64,000 nt of DNA from Strigops habroptila (lineage: Eukaryota; Chordata; Aves; Psittaciformes; Psittacidae): assembly GCF_004027225.2 (NCBI RefSeq), contig NC_046360.1, forward strand, positions 3,212,001 to 3,276,000. The letters are read 5' to 3'. Shown piece after piece: positions 13,379-27,235 of the stretch (position 1 is its first letter; the number at the start of each line of letters is the position of its first letter). The position numbers and the translations under genes were made by a program. The notes beneath the pieces are model-generated. The model saw only the letters and a program-made list of their open reading frames with translations, searched no databases and was not told where the DNA came from.

Positions 13379-16300
13379 TCACTTGTGAGCAGTGTTGTTG
13401 TAATCGTCCTGTGCCACGGCCGGCAGGGAATGGTCTATCCTGAACTCCTCCTCCAGCCCACCGGACGACTTTGCTGTATCCCCCCGGGCTGCAGGTTGGA
13501 GACTGTCTGCACCGGCACCCTCCAGTCCCAGGATCTGTCTCTGCACCAGCCTGGAATAAAGGCCTCCTTCTTCCATGAGCTCCTTGTGCGAGCCCTGCTG
13601 CACCACGCGGCCCTTGTCCAGCACAATGATGTTGTGTGCCTTCTCCACAGTGCTCAGCCTGTGAGCTATGACAAGCACTGTGTGGTTCTGCAAGTCGCCA
13701 TAGATCGCCTGCTGAATCTGTGCAGGAGGAAAAGACATTAGTGCCCGAGCGTCACTGGCTCTGCTTTGGAAGGAAGAACAGCAGCTTTGTAGTCTGTTTT
13801 AAGAAACCTCTGGACAGGAGATTTGCTCTCCTCTGGCTACGCAGAGGACACAAGACTCCCTGCAGCACTACTAGCACCAGCATGTCCATCCCAGCTCTCG
13901 CTCTGCAACCAAAAGACTGTCTCAGTCCAGGCAGCCCGCAGGTATGTACACAGGTCTGATCCTGCAAACCGAGTTCTTGTTAGGGTTGGACCCCAGATCT
14001 GGAGGCCACAAGGTGTTGGCAGGGACTGCAGGAAGCCAATACCTGGTAAATGCAGCTGCTCAGAAAAGCAGGGCTATTTCCTCAGTGCATCAAGGCAAAG
14101 CAAGAGAGCACTGTTTTCCAGCCAAGAGACAGACAATAGCACTAAGGTCTAAAGGCAGGCAGATGGCCACCAGGCATACGTCACATTGACACCCCTGGCT
14201 AGCCAAAACTAACTCCTGGCTGGCATCAGATACGATGCATGTGGCTGAGGATCTGCAAGCCAACAGGCTGCTCCAAAATCAGATGCTTACACTGCTCTGC
14301 TCCATGGGCCAGCAGCATTCATCCGGTGGAACTGGGAGACACGTCCTCACACCTCAACTTTGAACTAGTTCTCCTTCGCATCATTAAACAAGTGAGGCCA
14401 AACTGCTACTGGTAGAGCTGTCACATCCCAGCCACATAAACCAGCTCAGTTCACAGAAAGCTCAGGGCCTTTCCTACAAGCACAGCTTCTTCTCAGCTGG
14501 ATTTTTAGCTCAGGCAGTCCTACTCTCCCTACTGCCCTTTTAGGGTCTTTCTCAGGATTCCATCCTAAAAGGCTGCACAGAGTTGCTGTGTGCCAGTTAA
14601 CACTTCCCACATCTACAAAAGTCAGCAGAGATCCCCATCTCATCAGGTTTATCAGGTGTTGGCTGCTGTGAGCACAGGGTTATTCCCTTCTTAGTGGCTA
14701 CAGCAGCACTGGAAGCAAATTCTTGCTCAGGAATTAGCATCTTACCCAAGCCTCTGATTGCACCATTCAAGACTACGCTTGTCACAGGCTGGAAACTGAA
14801 GCTACAGCCTTTCCTCAAACCCAGATTGCCTCTTTGGCCCAAACACGAGTCACCTACTCACCGCGTGTTCGCTCTCTGCATCCAGTGCACTTGTGGCTTC
14901 ATCCAGGATCAGGATGGGGGGAGTTCGGATCAAGGCCCTGGCAATTGCCACTCTCTGCTTCTGGCCACCCGACAGCTGGGCTCCTTTTTCACCTGCCTCT
15001 GTTGAGTCAAGGGAGAAAGGAAAGGGTCAAGTTAAAATCAAGAGTTGCCATCAAGTTCAGCTTCCAGACACAGCATCAGGATGGTGTCATGCTTTGAAGC
15101 AAAGACCAGGTAAATGCTTCTGCTCACTTGGCAGAGCAATTTAAATGAGATAAACATCCCTGAGGCTGCCATCCTTCCCTCCAGCAGCAAGTTCTCAACT
15201 GTTGTCCCAGGGTTTGAGGGACTGATGCTCATGGAAACAACACAGAGAAGTCCTTGAGCCTTGAAGATCAGACAAACTCGAAGCACCTCTGCTCATCCGC
15301 AAACATGAACCATTGTCAGCCTGACCTGCCTCCTCACAAAGTCCCACTGTCACAAATACACCAGCTTTTATTACTATGTATTTACCACAGGTTAATTTTC
15401 TTCCTCTGCAGGTGAGTTCTGGGCTTGTCTCCTGATCACTGCACTGAAGAACAGTGAGACTGCCAGTGCTACATCTCCAGAACACTGCCAGGCACGGGGA
15501 GCTGGACTGGTCTGGATGGGGGATGCTCACCCCACTGCCACAGAATGGCAGCAGAAGATCTCTCCTGGGATGGGCTCAGAAATCCTGCAACAACTCAGTC
15601 ACCCCAAAAGGCAGCCAGGGTGCTGCACCTCTCCAAGTAGCTGCCCTACACCACCACCAAGATGCCGTGCCTAAGGATCTGTGTCCATCACTACCTGCCT
15701 GATATTCCACCCAAAGGGAGAGTCTCTGTTTTCCTTAGGCAATGCTTTCCAAGTGCAAACAGAGGGATTTTGGTACCTGTGTGGTATCCATCTTGTAACT
15801 CGGTGATGAAGGAGTGTGCATTGGCCTTCTGGGCAGCCTGGACCACTGACTCGAAGGAGGCTGAAGTTAAGCCATAAGAAATATTATCCGCAATGGAGCG
15901 GGCGAACAGCACCGGCTCTTGGCTCACCAGGGAGATCTGCAGAAAGGAAGGGAAGAGCAGGGGGTTGGGAGCAGAAGATGCACTGGCCAGTATCACAGAT
16001 CATCAGCATTTGTTCCTGCTGGGTAAGACTCAAGCAGAGCCCCACCTTTAAACCAAGATACAGAAATGCCCATCACTGTTCGCTCTTCCCAGAACGGGAA
16101 ACCAGTTGCAAGGACAAGGCAGGCTGGAGAAACCCTCTCCCTGGCTCTTGCTGATTTTCTGTTCAAGGCCAGTAATCACGCTTGGGCTTTCCTGCATCTT
16201 TTAATCCAAAATTAGCAAGTTAGGGACATAGCTGCTGCAATCCCTTAATTGCTTAGCAACAGCCTCCCTGTCCTACCTTACAGCCCTTGCTGCTCGCTCT

Positions 16301-17304
16301 TGCATTCAAGGCTTTGTCAAACCTTCAAGATTGAAATAAACTGAACCCTCCAAATTATTGCTCCAAACTGGGCATGAAGAGAGCCAGTGGGACATGGTCA
16401 TATTTTAATTGACTTCTCCCCATGCTCCTACCACCACACCAGGCTTTCTGAACTGAAAGAGTAGCTTGTCTTTTAATTTTCACTCAGTACGGGCAGGGAA
16501 TGTAAATTAGTCACAGTGACTTTGGCTTTCTAGCCTGTCTCTGAGCAATTGTTTTCAGGTTTTCCTGCTGACTGGTGAGGCCATTCGCTCTGGGGGCAAA
16601 CAAAGAAAGCAGTTACTTGCAGAGGAGATGAAGGCTCATCTGTGCTGACACACAGCCGAGAGCCAAGGGGCCCGGACCCCTCTCTTAGGCAAACCATCCA
16701 GCCCCTCTGGTGCTCCAATTGCTGCCAGGATCCTGAGGAGTTTAACTCCCCATTATCCGAGATTTACTTTAAGATCTTAAGGCAGAAAGTGCTGGAGGAA
16801 TGCAAAACTCTTCTTGCATACCCAATTTAGATTACAATTAATCCAACAGCCATAAACATATTTCTACTGTGTTGGCCAAAAGATACAAAACAAAATATGG
16901 TTTTTGTTCTGGTTTTGGATGGCTTCCCCCTCCTCATGAAACCACTCTCCATCCCTTCCCTTCCACCGCCACTAATTATCTGAATTAGTTTCCTGGACCA
17001 CCTCCAGCTTTCTGGACATTTCAGAAGTTGCCAGATCAATTCCAAAGCAACATGCAACACTACCATCCATCCATCCATCCATCCCCTCCGATCAGGCGAT
17101 AGCTAGAATACACGTATCAGTCGCTCGTACCACTGAGTGCAGGTACTTGTGATCGTACATGTTAATGGGATGCCCGTCCAGCAGCACCTGCCCATCTTGC
17201 AGAGGGTAGAAGTTCTCCAGGATGTTGACACAGGAGCTCTTCCCACTCCCCGAAGGACCCACCAGCGCGGTCACTTTGCCGGGGTGCAGGGTGAAGGACA
17301 CATT
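13379..17304 (-). CDS. ABCB9: ABCB9 exons for the nucleotide-binding domain
   Basis: Four exons (17131-17304, 15777-15936, 14862-14998, 13379-13717) build the ATPase domain. The first carries Walker A and the A-region, the second the Q-loop and the start of the helical domain, the third the ABC signature and Walker B with catalytic Glu, and the last the D-loop-following region, H-loop and C-terminal tail. The tail after the conserved VQRQILGLE differs from human in sequence and is longer, ending in a polar stretch before TGA. Confidence 0.95.
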
Positions 17305-20300
17305 CTGCAACACGGATGGGAGAGCATGCTCAGGTCCTGGCTTTTCCCAAGGGAAAGCAGCTTGGGCACTAGGCAAGAAAGGTAGACACAATCTGGCCAC
17401 GGTGACCCTCCAGCATGGTGGTGTACCACATCAGCCATCTCTCCTGGCTCCGAGGAAGCAAGCAGCCTCCAAAATTGCTTCAAATCTGCCTGCTGATGTA
17501 GCAGGACCTCTAAAACCAGCAGAGCAAACTTAACCTCCTTGCTTCCTCCCCCTGCCTCATGACCTCAGCCCCTCTCCCATGGAAACAGTTCAAGGCAGCT
17601 TGGCATGAAGCCCTGTACCATGCTGACGTGTTAATGCCTGAGCAGGGAACAAAGGTTTTATTAATAAATCTCATTCCGTGTAAGGAAGGTCGGCCCTAAA
17701 CACCTACTGTTCCTTATAATCTGTTTTCCAGCATGCCACTGAGCCTGCCTTTATGCACCCCCAAAAGGACAGCTGATATTTCCCATGGGATGGGGATGGG
17801 TTATTGCCATGACGGAGAAGTGGCGAATGATGCCTCGTGGTGGGGAGTGCTCTGTGCTGGTGGGTCTCACCTGCAGGACCTGTGTTGCAGAGCGAGTGCG
17901 ATAGGAGAACGTCACGTTTCTGAACTCCACCTTCCCATCCACGTGGTCTGGGGCCAGGGACCCGTCATTCACCATTGTTGGCTTGCGGTCAATGAACTCA
18001 AACACCTTCTCCGCAGCTCCCACTCCCTGCATCAGGCCGCTGTAGACGGAGCCAACGGACTGGAAGGGAAGAGGCAATGGTGAGACCCTCCCATGAGATG
18101 GAAAAGTCAGTCAGTGGCACTCATTAGGAGAATGGTTGAAGCATTCCCAAGCCTTCTATCATCTGACATGAACTACAGTCATCAGACACAAGAAAGCAAG
18201 CTCTTCCCCCTCTGCAGGGTATGGAAGGGGATATATGGATGCATCCAGGGAAAGGGCATCTAAGAGGGAGTTGTGCATGGGTAGGCTCAGAGGGGAACAG
18301 GAGGAGGAAACACATGGATTGGGAAGAGATGTGCACCAGGAGATACATGACCCAAACTTCCAACAAAATCCTTCCCTCTCCTCTCTTTGCTCAAGACCAG
18401 CAGCTCCCCAACACAGTGGTTGAACAGAATCCACGTACTGCAGCACATCACACCAGCCTCTGAGGGTGGCTGGCTCATTCCCCAGCATACGTGTCTCAAA
18501 TGCAGAGCAGCTCCAGGCTGGACCCTTTAGACAACTGTTTGGCAGCTGATAAGACTGTTCCCTGCTGGGATATATTCCTAGTGGATTTACCATTGCACTT
18601 TCCCAACTACAACTGCTGCATGCTGACACTGGCTTCCCTGGCATAAACCCCTGTCACGTCTGCTCTTTTCAATATTAAACCTAGAGCTGCAGAACAGCTT
18701 ATACTGCAACTGCCCCTCCCATCAGGAGAGGGGTAAAAAACCCCAAACCGAGCCAAACACACCCCAAAACCACAGCCTGGAAACACCACCAGAGCCTGCA
18801 GCTATCTGAACAGATGGTGAGAGCTGGGCAAGCTGCCTCCAGCTCTGCTCTGCCACTGCACAAAGGCTGAAGCACCACCAAAACCACTCTTGGCTGCGAG
18901 GAAACCTCGACTTGATGGTTTCTGCCTTGATTAGCCAAGCTTACGCCTTCACAAGGGGCAGGCAGCCCTGGGTGGGCTCCACCATCCCGCCCACAATCCC
19001 ATCTTGCTAATGCGCTGCCAGCGCAGCAGCTTGCAGCCTATTCCAGGGAATAAAAAAGAAAGAAAGAAAGAAAGAAAGAAAAGAAAAGAAAAAGTAATAT
19101 AATTAAGTTTTTAATGAAGCCTGAAATTTAACAGGCAGCTTTGTAATCCCTGCATCCTTCATGCTAGGAAAAATGCTTGGGAGGCAGCCAGGACTCTGCC
19201 CTTCAGCGGGGCCAGCCTGATCCCTTTGGTCCCAATTGCCTTTTCAGGGGACAAGCAGCTTCAGGCATGTTCAGGTTGCAAGAAGGGGAGCAGAGAGCAG
19301 AGGGAAGAATCAACCCACTGGTGGGCATGAAGGAAATGCTTTGCAGGAAAGTCAACACTGGATCTAGCCCTGCGACTGCCCTGGGACCTTCTAGAAGATG
19401 AACATCATCTTGATACAGGGTAGCCCAGAGGGATAAACCAGCCTCACCTCCATGCAGTCTCCTAAGACGAACTCATAAATGATGAAGGATATCAGGTTTC
19501 CACTTGTCATCTGCCCTGAGATCACGAGGTGCCCACCGTAGTAAAGGATGCTGACCTGGACCACCAGGAGAGTCAGCTGAAAGCAAGAAAACACCCCAAA
19601 AATCAGCAAGGACAAGTGATATTTTGGTGCATTTACAATTACTCACACAACAGCCCACAATTTGTGTGCTGACATTTATTCTTTGAGCCCCAAACCGAGC
19701 ATCCCTGACAGCACACAGCTGACAGCTCTGGCAGTGAGCATGGATATGGAAAACCAACTCAACGCGGGCTGATTTAGGGAGCTGGGTGGGCATCTTTCAA
19801 CAAAACACAAGTCCAGAGGGGCAACAGCCAAGGAGGGAGAGTTTATCTGAAATAACAGAGCATCTAATGAACTTCTCTTGTGGATTAACATCCTCAAGCG
19901 TAATAATCTGTACTTAAATGATCCAACAGATGCAGTCACCTCACCACTAAAATAAACTTTCTGTATATGAATGTGACATTTTAATTTAGAACACAAAAAA
20001 TCCTCCTCCTTTGTGCAAGTCTGTGAAGCATAACCTCAACTCTTGCCTGAAATCAGTGTGGGGGGTACCACCTACTCTAGAAAGGAGACAGATGAGTTCT
20101 GACATGACGAATACCAGCCCCTGCCTTTATTCATCGGGTTCTGTTCCATGCTGCCTGAGTGCTCAGAAAAGCAGCGATGCTCTGGTGCTCTGTGTGGTGT
20201 TTGTGGGACAGGCTGTAAGTTCACACAGACAAAAACACTGAGGGAAATAATTCCTCCTCTATTGCTCTGCCATGATCTGACCTTAAGATCCTGTGTTCCC

Positions 20301-23300
20301 TCCAAGAAAGACTCTACCTGGGCTGTGCTAAATCCTTTGATATCTTTATGTGCGAGCCCTGCGGGAGCAGCTTTTGAGGGGTTTTGCCTCCTTTGACTTG
20401 GCAGGATCTGTGCTGACCCAGTTCACATTCCAGCTTCACCCGCGAGCCCAGGAACAACGCTAAAATGCTCCAATTTTGCTTCCAGACTTGGGAAGCCATC
20501 AAGTCTCCCACAGCTGCATAAGGGCACCATAACTCACAAACCCTTTGCCAGAGGGTACTTGGAAAGCATAGAGATAGGGGCAGCCTCACATGAGGGTTTT
20601 GCACAGCCTTTGTTATCAGTCAATGCAGGAGAAGCCCCAAACCATCTGGTCTTAAAAGATAACAAAGAATTTGGGGAAACAAACAGAAGAAACAACCAAA
20701 AACCCAGCCCGAAGCCCCATCGGCCTCCCCCTGCCACCACCCCCACACAGAAAATCTGCTTCTGAGCAGAAGCTCAACCAACGCCATGGCTGTTTCCCAG
20801 CCGGAGCCCCGGAGATGAGCTGGCACAGGCACGCAATGCAGCAACACAGAGCACGGGGTTTTCCACGACCTTGAGCAGTTATCAATTCCATTATTATGTG
20901 CAAGAGAAAACAGGCTGTTCAGTGGCACGATGTGACGCTGCCCTTAGGGGGAACGGAATATGCTTTCTGAGGAATGGGGAACAAAAGTAATAATGAAGAG
21001 ACAGAGCATCACTGGCAGTGGATATTAAAGCTGAGCTCGCCCCGCAACGCTCTTTGGAAGTGGAAAAGTGCCATCGCACCATGTGCATTTTGGAATCTGA
21101 AGCAACTCCTTGCCCATTCCCAGCCCCACATAGGGAGCCACTTACCCCGCTGGACCAGACGTAGTAGGTGTAAGCCATGGCCTCCCGCTTGTTGAGCTTG
21201 TAAACCTGCTGCAGCTTCTGCCAGTACACGTTCGCCTCCGCTTCCTCGTTGGCAAAGCTGCGGATGGTCTTCATGGCAGAGATGGTCTCCTCGGCAGTGT
21301 TGTTGGCCTTGGCCAGGGCGTTCTGCACATCCTTGGAGAGCTTCTGCAGGGAGCGGGGGGAGGCAGAGCGGGCTCAGCAGGCGCTGGGCTGCCCATGGAA
21401 CATCTCCCCACACGCCCCGGGCTCTGCTGGGCTTGGGAAAAGAAGGCACGGTGACATCTTCCAGGCCATGGGTAACAGGACTGAGCACTGGGGTATATCC
21501 CACACTTAGGGATGTTAGGATGCTGTGCCCAGAGAATGGATTCATTGTGGTGTCCCCAAGCAGGGACTTGGCTTGCAGGAACTGAAGTGCCATGTCTAGG
21601 ACCACTTGGGAAGCCTGCGGCAGGCTTCCTGCTGATGGGATAGGCTCAGCCTGGCCCAGGAGCCCTTCCAGGGTTTTCCAATAAGGGACAGGTCTGGAGA
21701 ATAAGGGCAGCTCCTCTCACAAGCACCTGACCCACAGGAGGAGCTGGCATTAGCCACAGGGAACAGCCCTTGGCCCACACTAGCCCCAGGCAGAGGAAGG
21801 GAGCTCGGCACCGGGTTTAACCCCCACCAAGTCATGGCAAAATGAGAGGAGAGACTGCACAAGGACAGGCAGGCACATACAGGACATCCCATGGCCAAGC
21901 TGCCCCTCCTGTCAGACCTGAGATGCTTCCACTGCTGAGCATGAAGCAAGGAAGAGCTACGCCTGTCTGCCCATACAGGTTTAATGCCGCCTTCCTGCCC
22001 CCACTGCCAGCAGCAAAGCACTCGAACATCAGTCCCACCACTTCCAAAGCCACCCACTATCTCCACAATGGCTTCACGAGGGGAACAGCCCAGCACTGCG
22101 GCACACCACAGCCATGCCAGCTACTCCTGCCTACCTTGTAGTACTTCCCATAGACATCGGACACCAGCATGATGATGGGGAAGCCCATGAAGGTGACGAG
22201 CGAGAGCTTCCAGGAGAGGCTGAACATGAAGAAGATCACCCCTGTGGCCTTCACCATGTTGCGCAGGAAGATGTTGATGTTCTGGGAGACGAGGTCACTC
22301 ACGATGGTCGTGTCCGACGTCAGGCGGGAGATGACATCCCCTGCAGCAACAAGGGGTTGGGGAAGGGGAGAGCAAGGACATGTCACCACAGCAGGTCACT
22401 TCCTAGACATGTCCCATGTCAGGGGCCAGATGGAGCTCCCCATTCAACCCAGCCCCTCGCTGGGGATATAAAGGGTGGCGCATGGAAGGGGGGAGACTCT
22501 CCACCACTGTGGATGTGAAGCAAAACAGAGGAGCTTGGATTGCTGCATGCAGGAGGGACATCAAGGATGGCCGCAGGACAGCAAAGGGGACTGTAGCAGC
22601 ATCCTATACTGGTGTGCACTCTGTGGGCATGCAGATGCATGGGTGGAGTGTTTGCTGGACCACTGAATGCACCTCCAGAGCTGTCAACCCAACCCCAAGT
22701 TATATCCAATTGATGTCAGAAGCCCTCCAGCAGCTCAGCAGAGACTGCTGGCACTTTTCCCCGCCACACCAGCAGGACCAGCCAGAGCTGTTAGGGTTTA
22801 TCAATGTGCTCTGCAGCCTAGAGCTGCAAAGGCCATGGGCCCAGCTACTAAGGAGTGAAGCTCCTGTGGTGCCTATTGGTGGAGCTGAATGTTACAATCA
22901 GCAAACATAACCCTTAATTCCTAAATACTCGGCCCATGTTTGAGTCCAGCTGAATTCCCATGTTTTTGTTTAAGTCCAGGGTTACCCGTATCCCACTTCC
23001 AACATTATCTCTGGTGTCCTCAGCTATCAGGGCACTGTGCAGCTATCGCTAAATACGGCAACAGCCTCAAAACTAAAAATACCACCAAGACAAAATTAAA
23101 TGTGCAAAAAGTTACAGTGTGCTGGGACCATGCCAGAGCAGCACGGACTGGGACAGGAGGAACTGCAAGCAGGGAAAGCGACAAGCACATCCAGCAAGCT
23201 TCACACATCTGAGGTTCTGATGCCTGGAGCAGAACTGGAGAGTGGCCGACCAGCAAGCACTGACAGAAGGTATGGGAGGAGGAAAGCGGGTGTTTTGGGG

Positions 23301-25248
23301 ATGAGTGCAGATGAGTATGTCAGCTCTGGGACTACTGAATGTCAGGCTAATGGGTGGCAATGGGACATCCCCAGGGTGCTGGGCAATCCCGTCCCAACCC
23401 CATAGTAGGAGGAAACCAAAGGGAAAAGCTTTCTACTGCTATTTCTAAACATGAGCACTTGGGTGCTGTCTCTGGCTGCGTGCTGGTGGGGCAAGCCAAG
23501 GGGAAAACAATACTGGGATGGGATAGAGCAAATCCAGGTGGAAGAGGAACCAACCTGTGCGATTCTCATCAAAGAAACTCATCTCCTGAGCCACCAGTGA
23601 CCTGAAGAGGCAGTTGCGGAGGCGAATGTTCAGTCTTGCAAATATGAGTGTAAAAACGCCGCCCCGGATACCTGCGGCAAATGAGCTAATTGCAGATAAG
23701 AAACGTTATAGACCAATGAACATGAAACCCAGCCCCAGCAACACAAACACCCCGAAGCCCACGCCAAGGGCTTGGTACCACTTTCCAGCCTGGGAAGTGA
23801 TGGCTAATCCACCCCACACCTCTTCTGGGTGCTACCAGTATGGGGATGGCTGGTGCTAACCCTGGTAGTGATAAACTTCCAGAGAGGACACTGCTGCTGG
23901 GACAGCATTCCTTTGGAAATCCATTCCCTGTGTCTGCTCCTGTTGCCCCACCACCAGCAGACAGATGTGGAGGGCTACAAAAAGCGTCATGAGTGCCACC
24001 AGACTCTCTGCACCGTAACAGCACAGAGAAATCAAAGTGCATCCCTGGCAGGGACTTGGTGGAGTGGCTGCAGATGGAACAGCCCATGCCCACCGCCACT
24101 TTGAGCTCCTATGGGAAAACCCCAAACTCCTCCTATTCAGAGCCAAAACCAGCTCCTACAATTACCTTCCTATGGCAAGCAGCGACATGACCAGCACTGC
24201 CGTGGAGAAGCGGTCCATGCTCTTCTGCACCACGATACCGTCAATGGCCAGCCCGGTGTAGTAGGGCAGGAAGGTCTCTCCTGCCAGACAAGCATAGAAC
24301 ATGGGGTTTGAGCTCCATGGCATGGGATCAGCACAGGACCGGTATTCCAACTGCGACAACCCCATCCCCACCACAGAGATACTCAGCCATCACTCAAGAT
24401 GTCTCAGGAGATGCAGCCCTCAGTGGTACGTGGGGATGTTTCATTTCCCAGTGTATTTTATCCCCTATTGCCTTTTTTTTCCACCCCATTGCATTTTTTA
24501 TCCAGCCTCTGCAGGACATGCAACCCAGCACCCTCAAAAATCAATCCTGGGGTGCTGTTAAGCCCCCCACCATGGCTCCCTCCTTCCTGGTGAGGACGGG
24601 AGCACACCACAGCTCCCCCCAGCCCCTTCACTCACCCAGCGCGGCCACGAGGAGGAAGAAGGAGGCAATACCCAGGAAGAAGGCATCTGGCTTGGTGTAG
24701 GACAGCAGTTTATGGATGGTGGGACCCGCTGCTTCCTCCCGCTTGCCCCGTGGCGTGCCCCCATCACAGCTCTCCTCTGCCTCAGCACGGGACTCGGAGC
24801 CAGGCCCCAGCGCCTCTCGGGAGGAGGTGACACAAGCCAGTAGCTGCCACAACCCGAAGGTGGCCGCCAGCGCCACGTAGGTCCAGGCAAAGAGCCCCCA
24901 GAACCAGGGGTCCCTGATGGTCCTCCGCACCTCCGAGTAGAGCAGCAGCTTCACCATCATGTAGATGCCCATGAGGAGGCAGATGATGGTGATGAAGGTC
25001 CGGGATGCCCTGAGGCGCCGGGGGCCATAGGCTGTGTTGGTGGCCACCCCGATGGCAGCCCCCAGCAGCACGCAGCTGCGGTAGAGGCAGCCCCCCCAGA
25101 TGTCCAGCAGCGAGTTGAAGATGTTGAAGTGCCGCAGGTCCTGCAGGACATCCTGGCCACTGCGGCCATGGGTGTAGAGCAATGTGGTGACCGCCACATC
25201 AGCCCCGCTGAGCGCCAGCGTGCTGGCCACTGCCTTCCAGGCGCGCAT
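13379..25248 (-). CDS. ABCB9: ABCB9 / TAPL, lysosomal peptide ABC transporter
   Basis: Half-size ABC exporter that homodimerises and pumps cytosolic peptides into lysosomes. Coding exons on the minus strand, in gene order: 24636-25248, 24166-24280, 23555-23685, 22135-22340, 21146-21343, 19448-19576, 17871-18059, 17131-17304, 15777-15936, 14862-14998, 13379-13717. They join in phase into 796 codons plus TGA (human is about 766). The N-terminal TMD0 of four helices is followed by a six-helix exporter core and then the nucleotide-binding domain. Walker [10 protein letters not shown] is at about residue 543, the Q-loop in VSQEP, the signature LSGGQKQRV at 647, Walker B ILILDE at 667-672 and the switch His in AHRLST at 703, all intact. 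Exon 4 of the gene has a GTTGGT donor, the weakest in the set. The start is the ATG of the exon carrying TMD0. Alternatives TAP1/TAP2 are excluded by TMD0 sequence and neighbours. Confidence 0.97.
17062..17085. repeat. CCAT/CATC microsatellite
   Basis: About five and a half copies of a tetranucleotide in the ABCB9 intron between 15936 and 17131. Confidence 0.9.
19052..19093. repeat. AAAG/GAAA microsatellite
   Basis: A pure-purine GAAA tract changing into AAAAG units, in the ABCB9 intron between 18059 and 19448. Likely length-polymorphic. Confidence 0.9.
24636..25248 (-). CDS. ABCB9: ABCB9 first coding exon: TMD0 and linker
   Basis: Encodes residues 1-204. Four hydrophobic segments are visible at roughly residues 7-27, 44-66, 84-105 and 115-140; between TM1 and TM2 lies the family motif [11 protein letters not shown]. 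In TAPL this domain is known to direct lysosomal targeting. It is followed by a polar, Glu/Gly-rich linker (about 145-175) that diverges from human, then KLLSYTKPD, where the transporter core begins. A plausible acceptor precedes the ATG at about 25257, so this exon carries only a few bases of 5' UTR. Confidence 0.93.
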
Positions 25249-25256
25249 CCTTGATG

Positions 25257-26806
25257 CTGGGGGTCACCAAGGCAGTGAGGGGCAGCTCTAGCACAGGGAG
25301 GACATGGTCATCTCAGCTTCTGCTGCAAGGCGAGAAGAGGGGGATGAGGTTGTTATTCGCCCTGGGGAAACGGTGGGGAAAGGGAAGCAAGATGGGAGGA
25401 CAACCATAGCAGCCCATCCTGACCCCAAACACCACTATCCACTCCTTCCTCTCCTCCTCTGCTGCATACACTCCAAAATACTTCATAAAATGAGAAGCAC
25501 AAATGAAGATATGTTTCCCTCCCAGATGCCTGAATCCCAAAGCAGAAATCTGCAGAGCTCAGTAGGAATCTGCATCCCTGCTTGCTGCGGCGGGGCCAGC
25601 CAGGAGGTCCCCAGCAGCTAGGTGATGCTGGGACATCTGTCCTGTGCTATGGAGCTGTGAACATGTTAAACTCGGATATTTGTGATCTGAGAGTCCCTCT
25701 CCACCTTTCCCGGCACAAAGCTGAAGCTGAGCACTCATCCAAACCACATGAAAGCAGAAGGGAGAGCAGCTCAGCTTCATAACAGACCCCTCAGCACCAG
25801 AAGAAGAATAAATCATAGGTACAGCAGCCTGTCACACCTTGCCCTCTGCAATATTCACTTGGGATAACCCACTAAACCCCCTGTGCTGTCAACATGCAGT
25901 TCAACCACACAACAAAAATCCCAAGAGATTAAAAAGGAGTTGGAAATCCACAACCGCATCCCATGGGAGAGGGAGGCTCTGGGGTAGGATGCCACCTTTG
26001 TTGCCGCTCATGGGTCTGGCTGGTGGCAGCGATGGTGGGGCAGGATCTGAACTAACACAGAGAAAGGTGAAAAGCTCGACTTTGTTTGAATCCCACCTGC
26101 TCCTGCACTATGCCCAGAGGTGCCACGTGTGGGCATGAGGGAGGTACCAGATCCTTGGATTCGTGCTGGCCAAGCAGCTCGTGACGGTGCATGGTGCGGA
26201 AGGGATGGCACAAGGATGCCATGCGCTGGCCATACACTGGCTTGTGACCGCAGCCACCTCCGCAGCCACCCAAGCGCAAACCACGGGGAGAACGGCACCT
26301 CCCAGCACCGGCCAAGCAGCACCCATGACCGGGAGCATCTCGGGGGTTGGATGAAAGGATAAAAAGTGGAGGAAAAGGTGGCAGAGGCTGCAATTTAGGC
26401 AATAAGGAAGGTTTATGGGGTGGGTGGGGAAGGAAGGATGGGGGCAAAGCGGAGCAGCGGTGTCAGGGAGGAGCTGGACACGCTTCCCAGGGTGCTCGCT
26501 GCTGCCATCCGCTGCAAAGCTGCGCGGATCCGGCCCGGTGAGGAGGAGGAGGAGAAAGAGGAGGAGGACGAGGAGGGGGCGGCCACCGCAGCTCCCTGCC
26601 ACCCGCAAAGGTGTCCCCGGCCACGAAGATGGAGAGACCGAAGGCCCCCTGCCTCATCCCAGCTTCCCCCTGGACAAGCTGCTTCTCCCATGGGAGACGC
26701 CTGGGAAGGGCCGTGCCCGCCGTAGCGAGGGACACACAAACTCCCGCCCCGTTCCCCTCTGCAGCGCAAGGGCAGCGCAGCCCCGGCCCGCCCGGACGGC
26801 TCTTAC
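25257..26806 (-). other. ABCB9: ABCB9 intron 1
   Basis: Intron between the noncoding first exon and the TMD0 exon. No coding exon or RNA gene is recognised. It holds the polypurine tract near its 5' end. Confidence 0.6.
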
Positions 26807-27060
26807 CTGTGGCGTGGATGGACGGGAATCGGCCAGGACCAGCCCGATCCTGCGCGGCCCGACCCGGCGGCGCGTCCCGGGAACAAGGTCGGGAGGGGGC
26901 GTGGCCAGAGGAAACCACGCCCCCAATGACCACGCCCCCTCGCTGCGGCGCGCTCCCGGCCCCGCCCGCGGCGCCACCGGGACCCGTGGGGTATCCTCCA
27001 TAGGGGGACCCGGAGCCCCGGTATCAACCCGGACCCCCGGATAAACCAGATCCTGCCCAG
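26500..27060 (-). promoter_or_regulatory. ABCB9: ABCB9 promoter and 5' noncoding exon
   Basis: A CpG island upstream of ABCB9. A strong splice donor (CACAG then GTAAGA on the minus strand) follows 26807, giving a 5' UTR exon that joins the acceptor at about 25257 just before the start codon. Upstream are three GC-box/Sp1-like motifs (about 26895-26905, 26915-26924, 26930-26939), with CCAAT between the last two at 26923-26927. No TATA box is seen. The exon start is not determined. Confidence 0.7.
26538..26580. repeat. GAG-rich polypurine tract
   Basis: Nearly uninterrupted purine strand built of GAG/GAGG units, with one C at 26569. It lies in ABCB9 intron 1, just inside the transcribed region near the promoter. 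Confidence 0.75.
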
Positions 27061-27235
27061 ACGCAGCAAGGGCAGCCCCGGGGATACAACACACGAGGTG
27101 GCCTTAAAGACGACCAGGACAAAGAGTCAACATAGTTTCTTATGTTAACCCATAAATAGAGGTTTGAATTAACCCCTGAACAGGGGGTTTAAATGAATCT
27201 CTGACACAGAGACAGGTAATTTCCAAGAATTCCAC

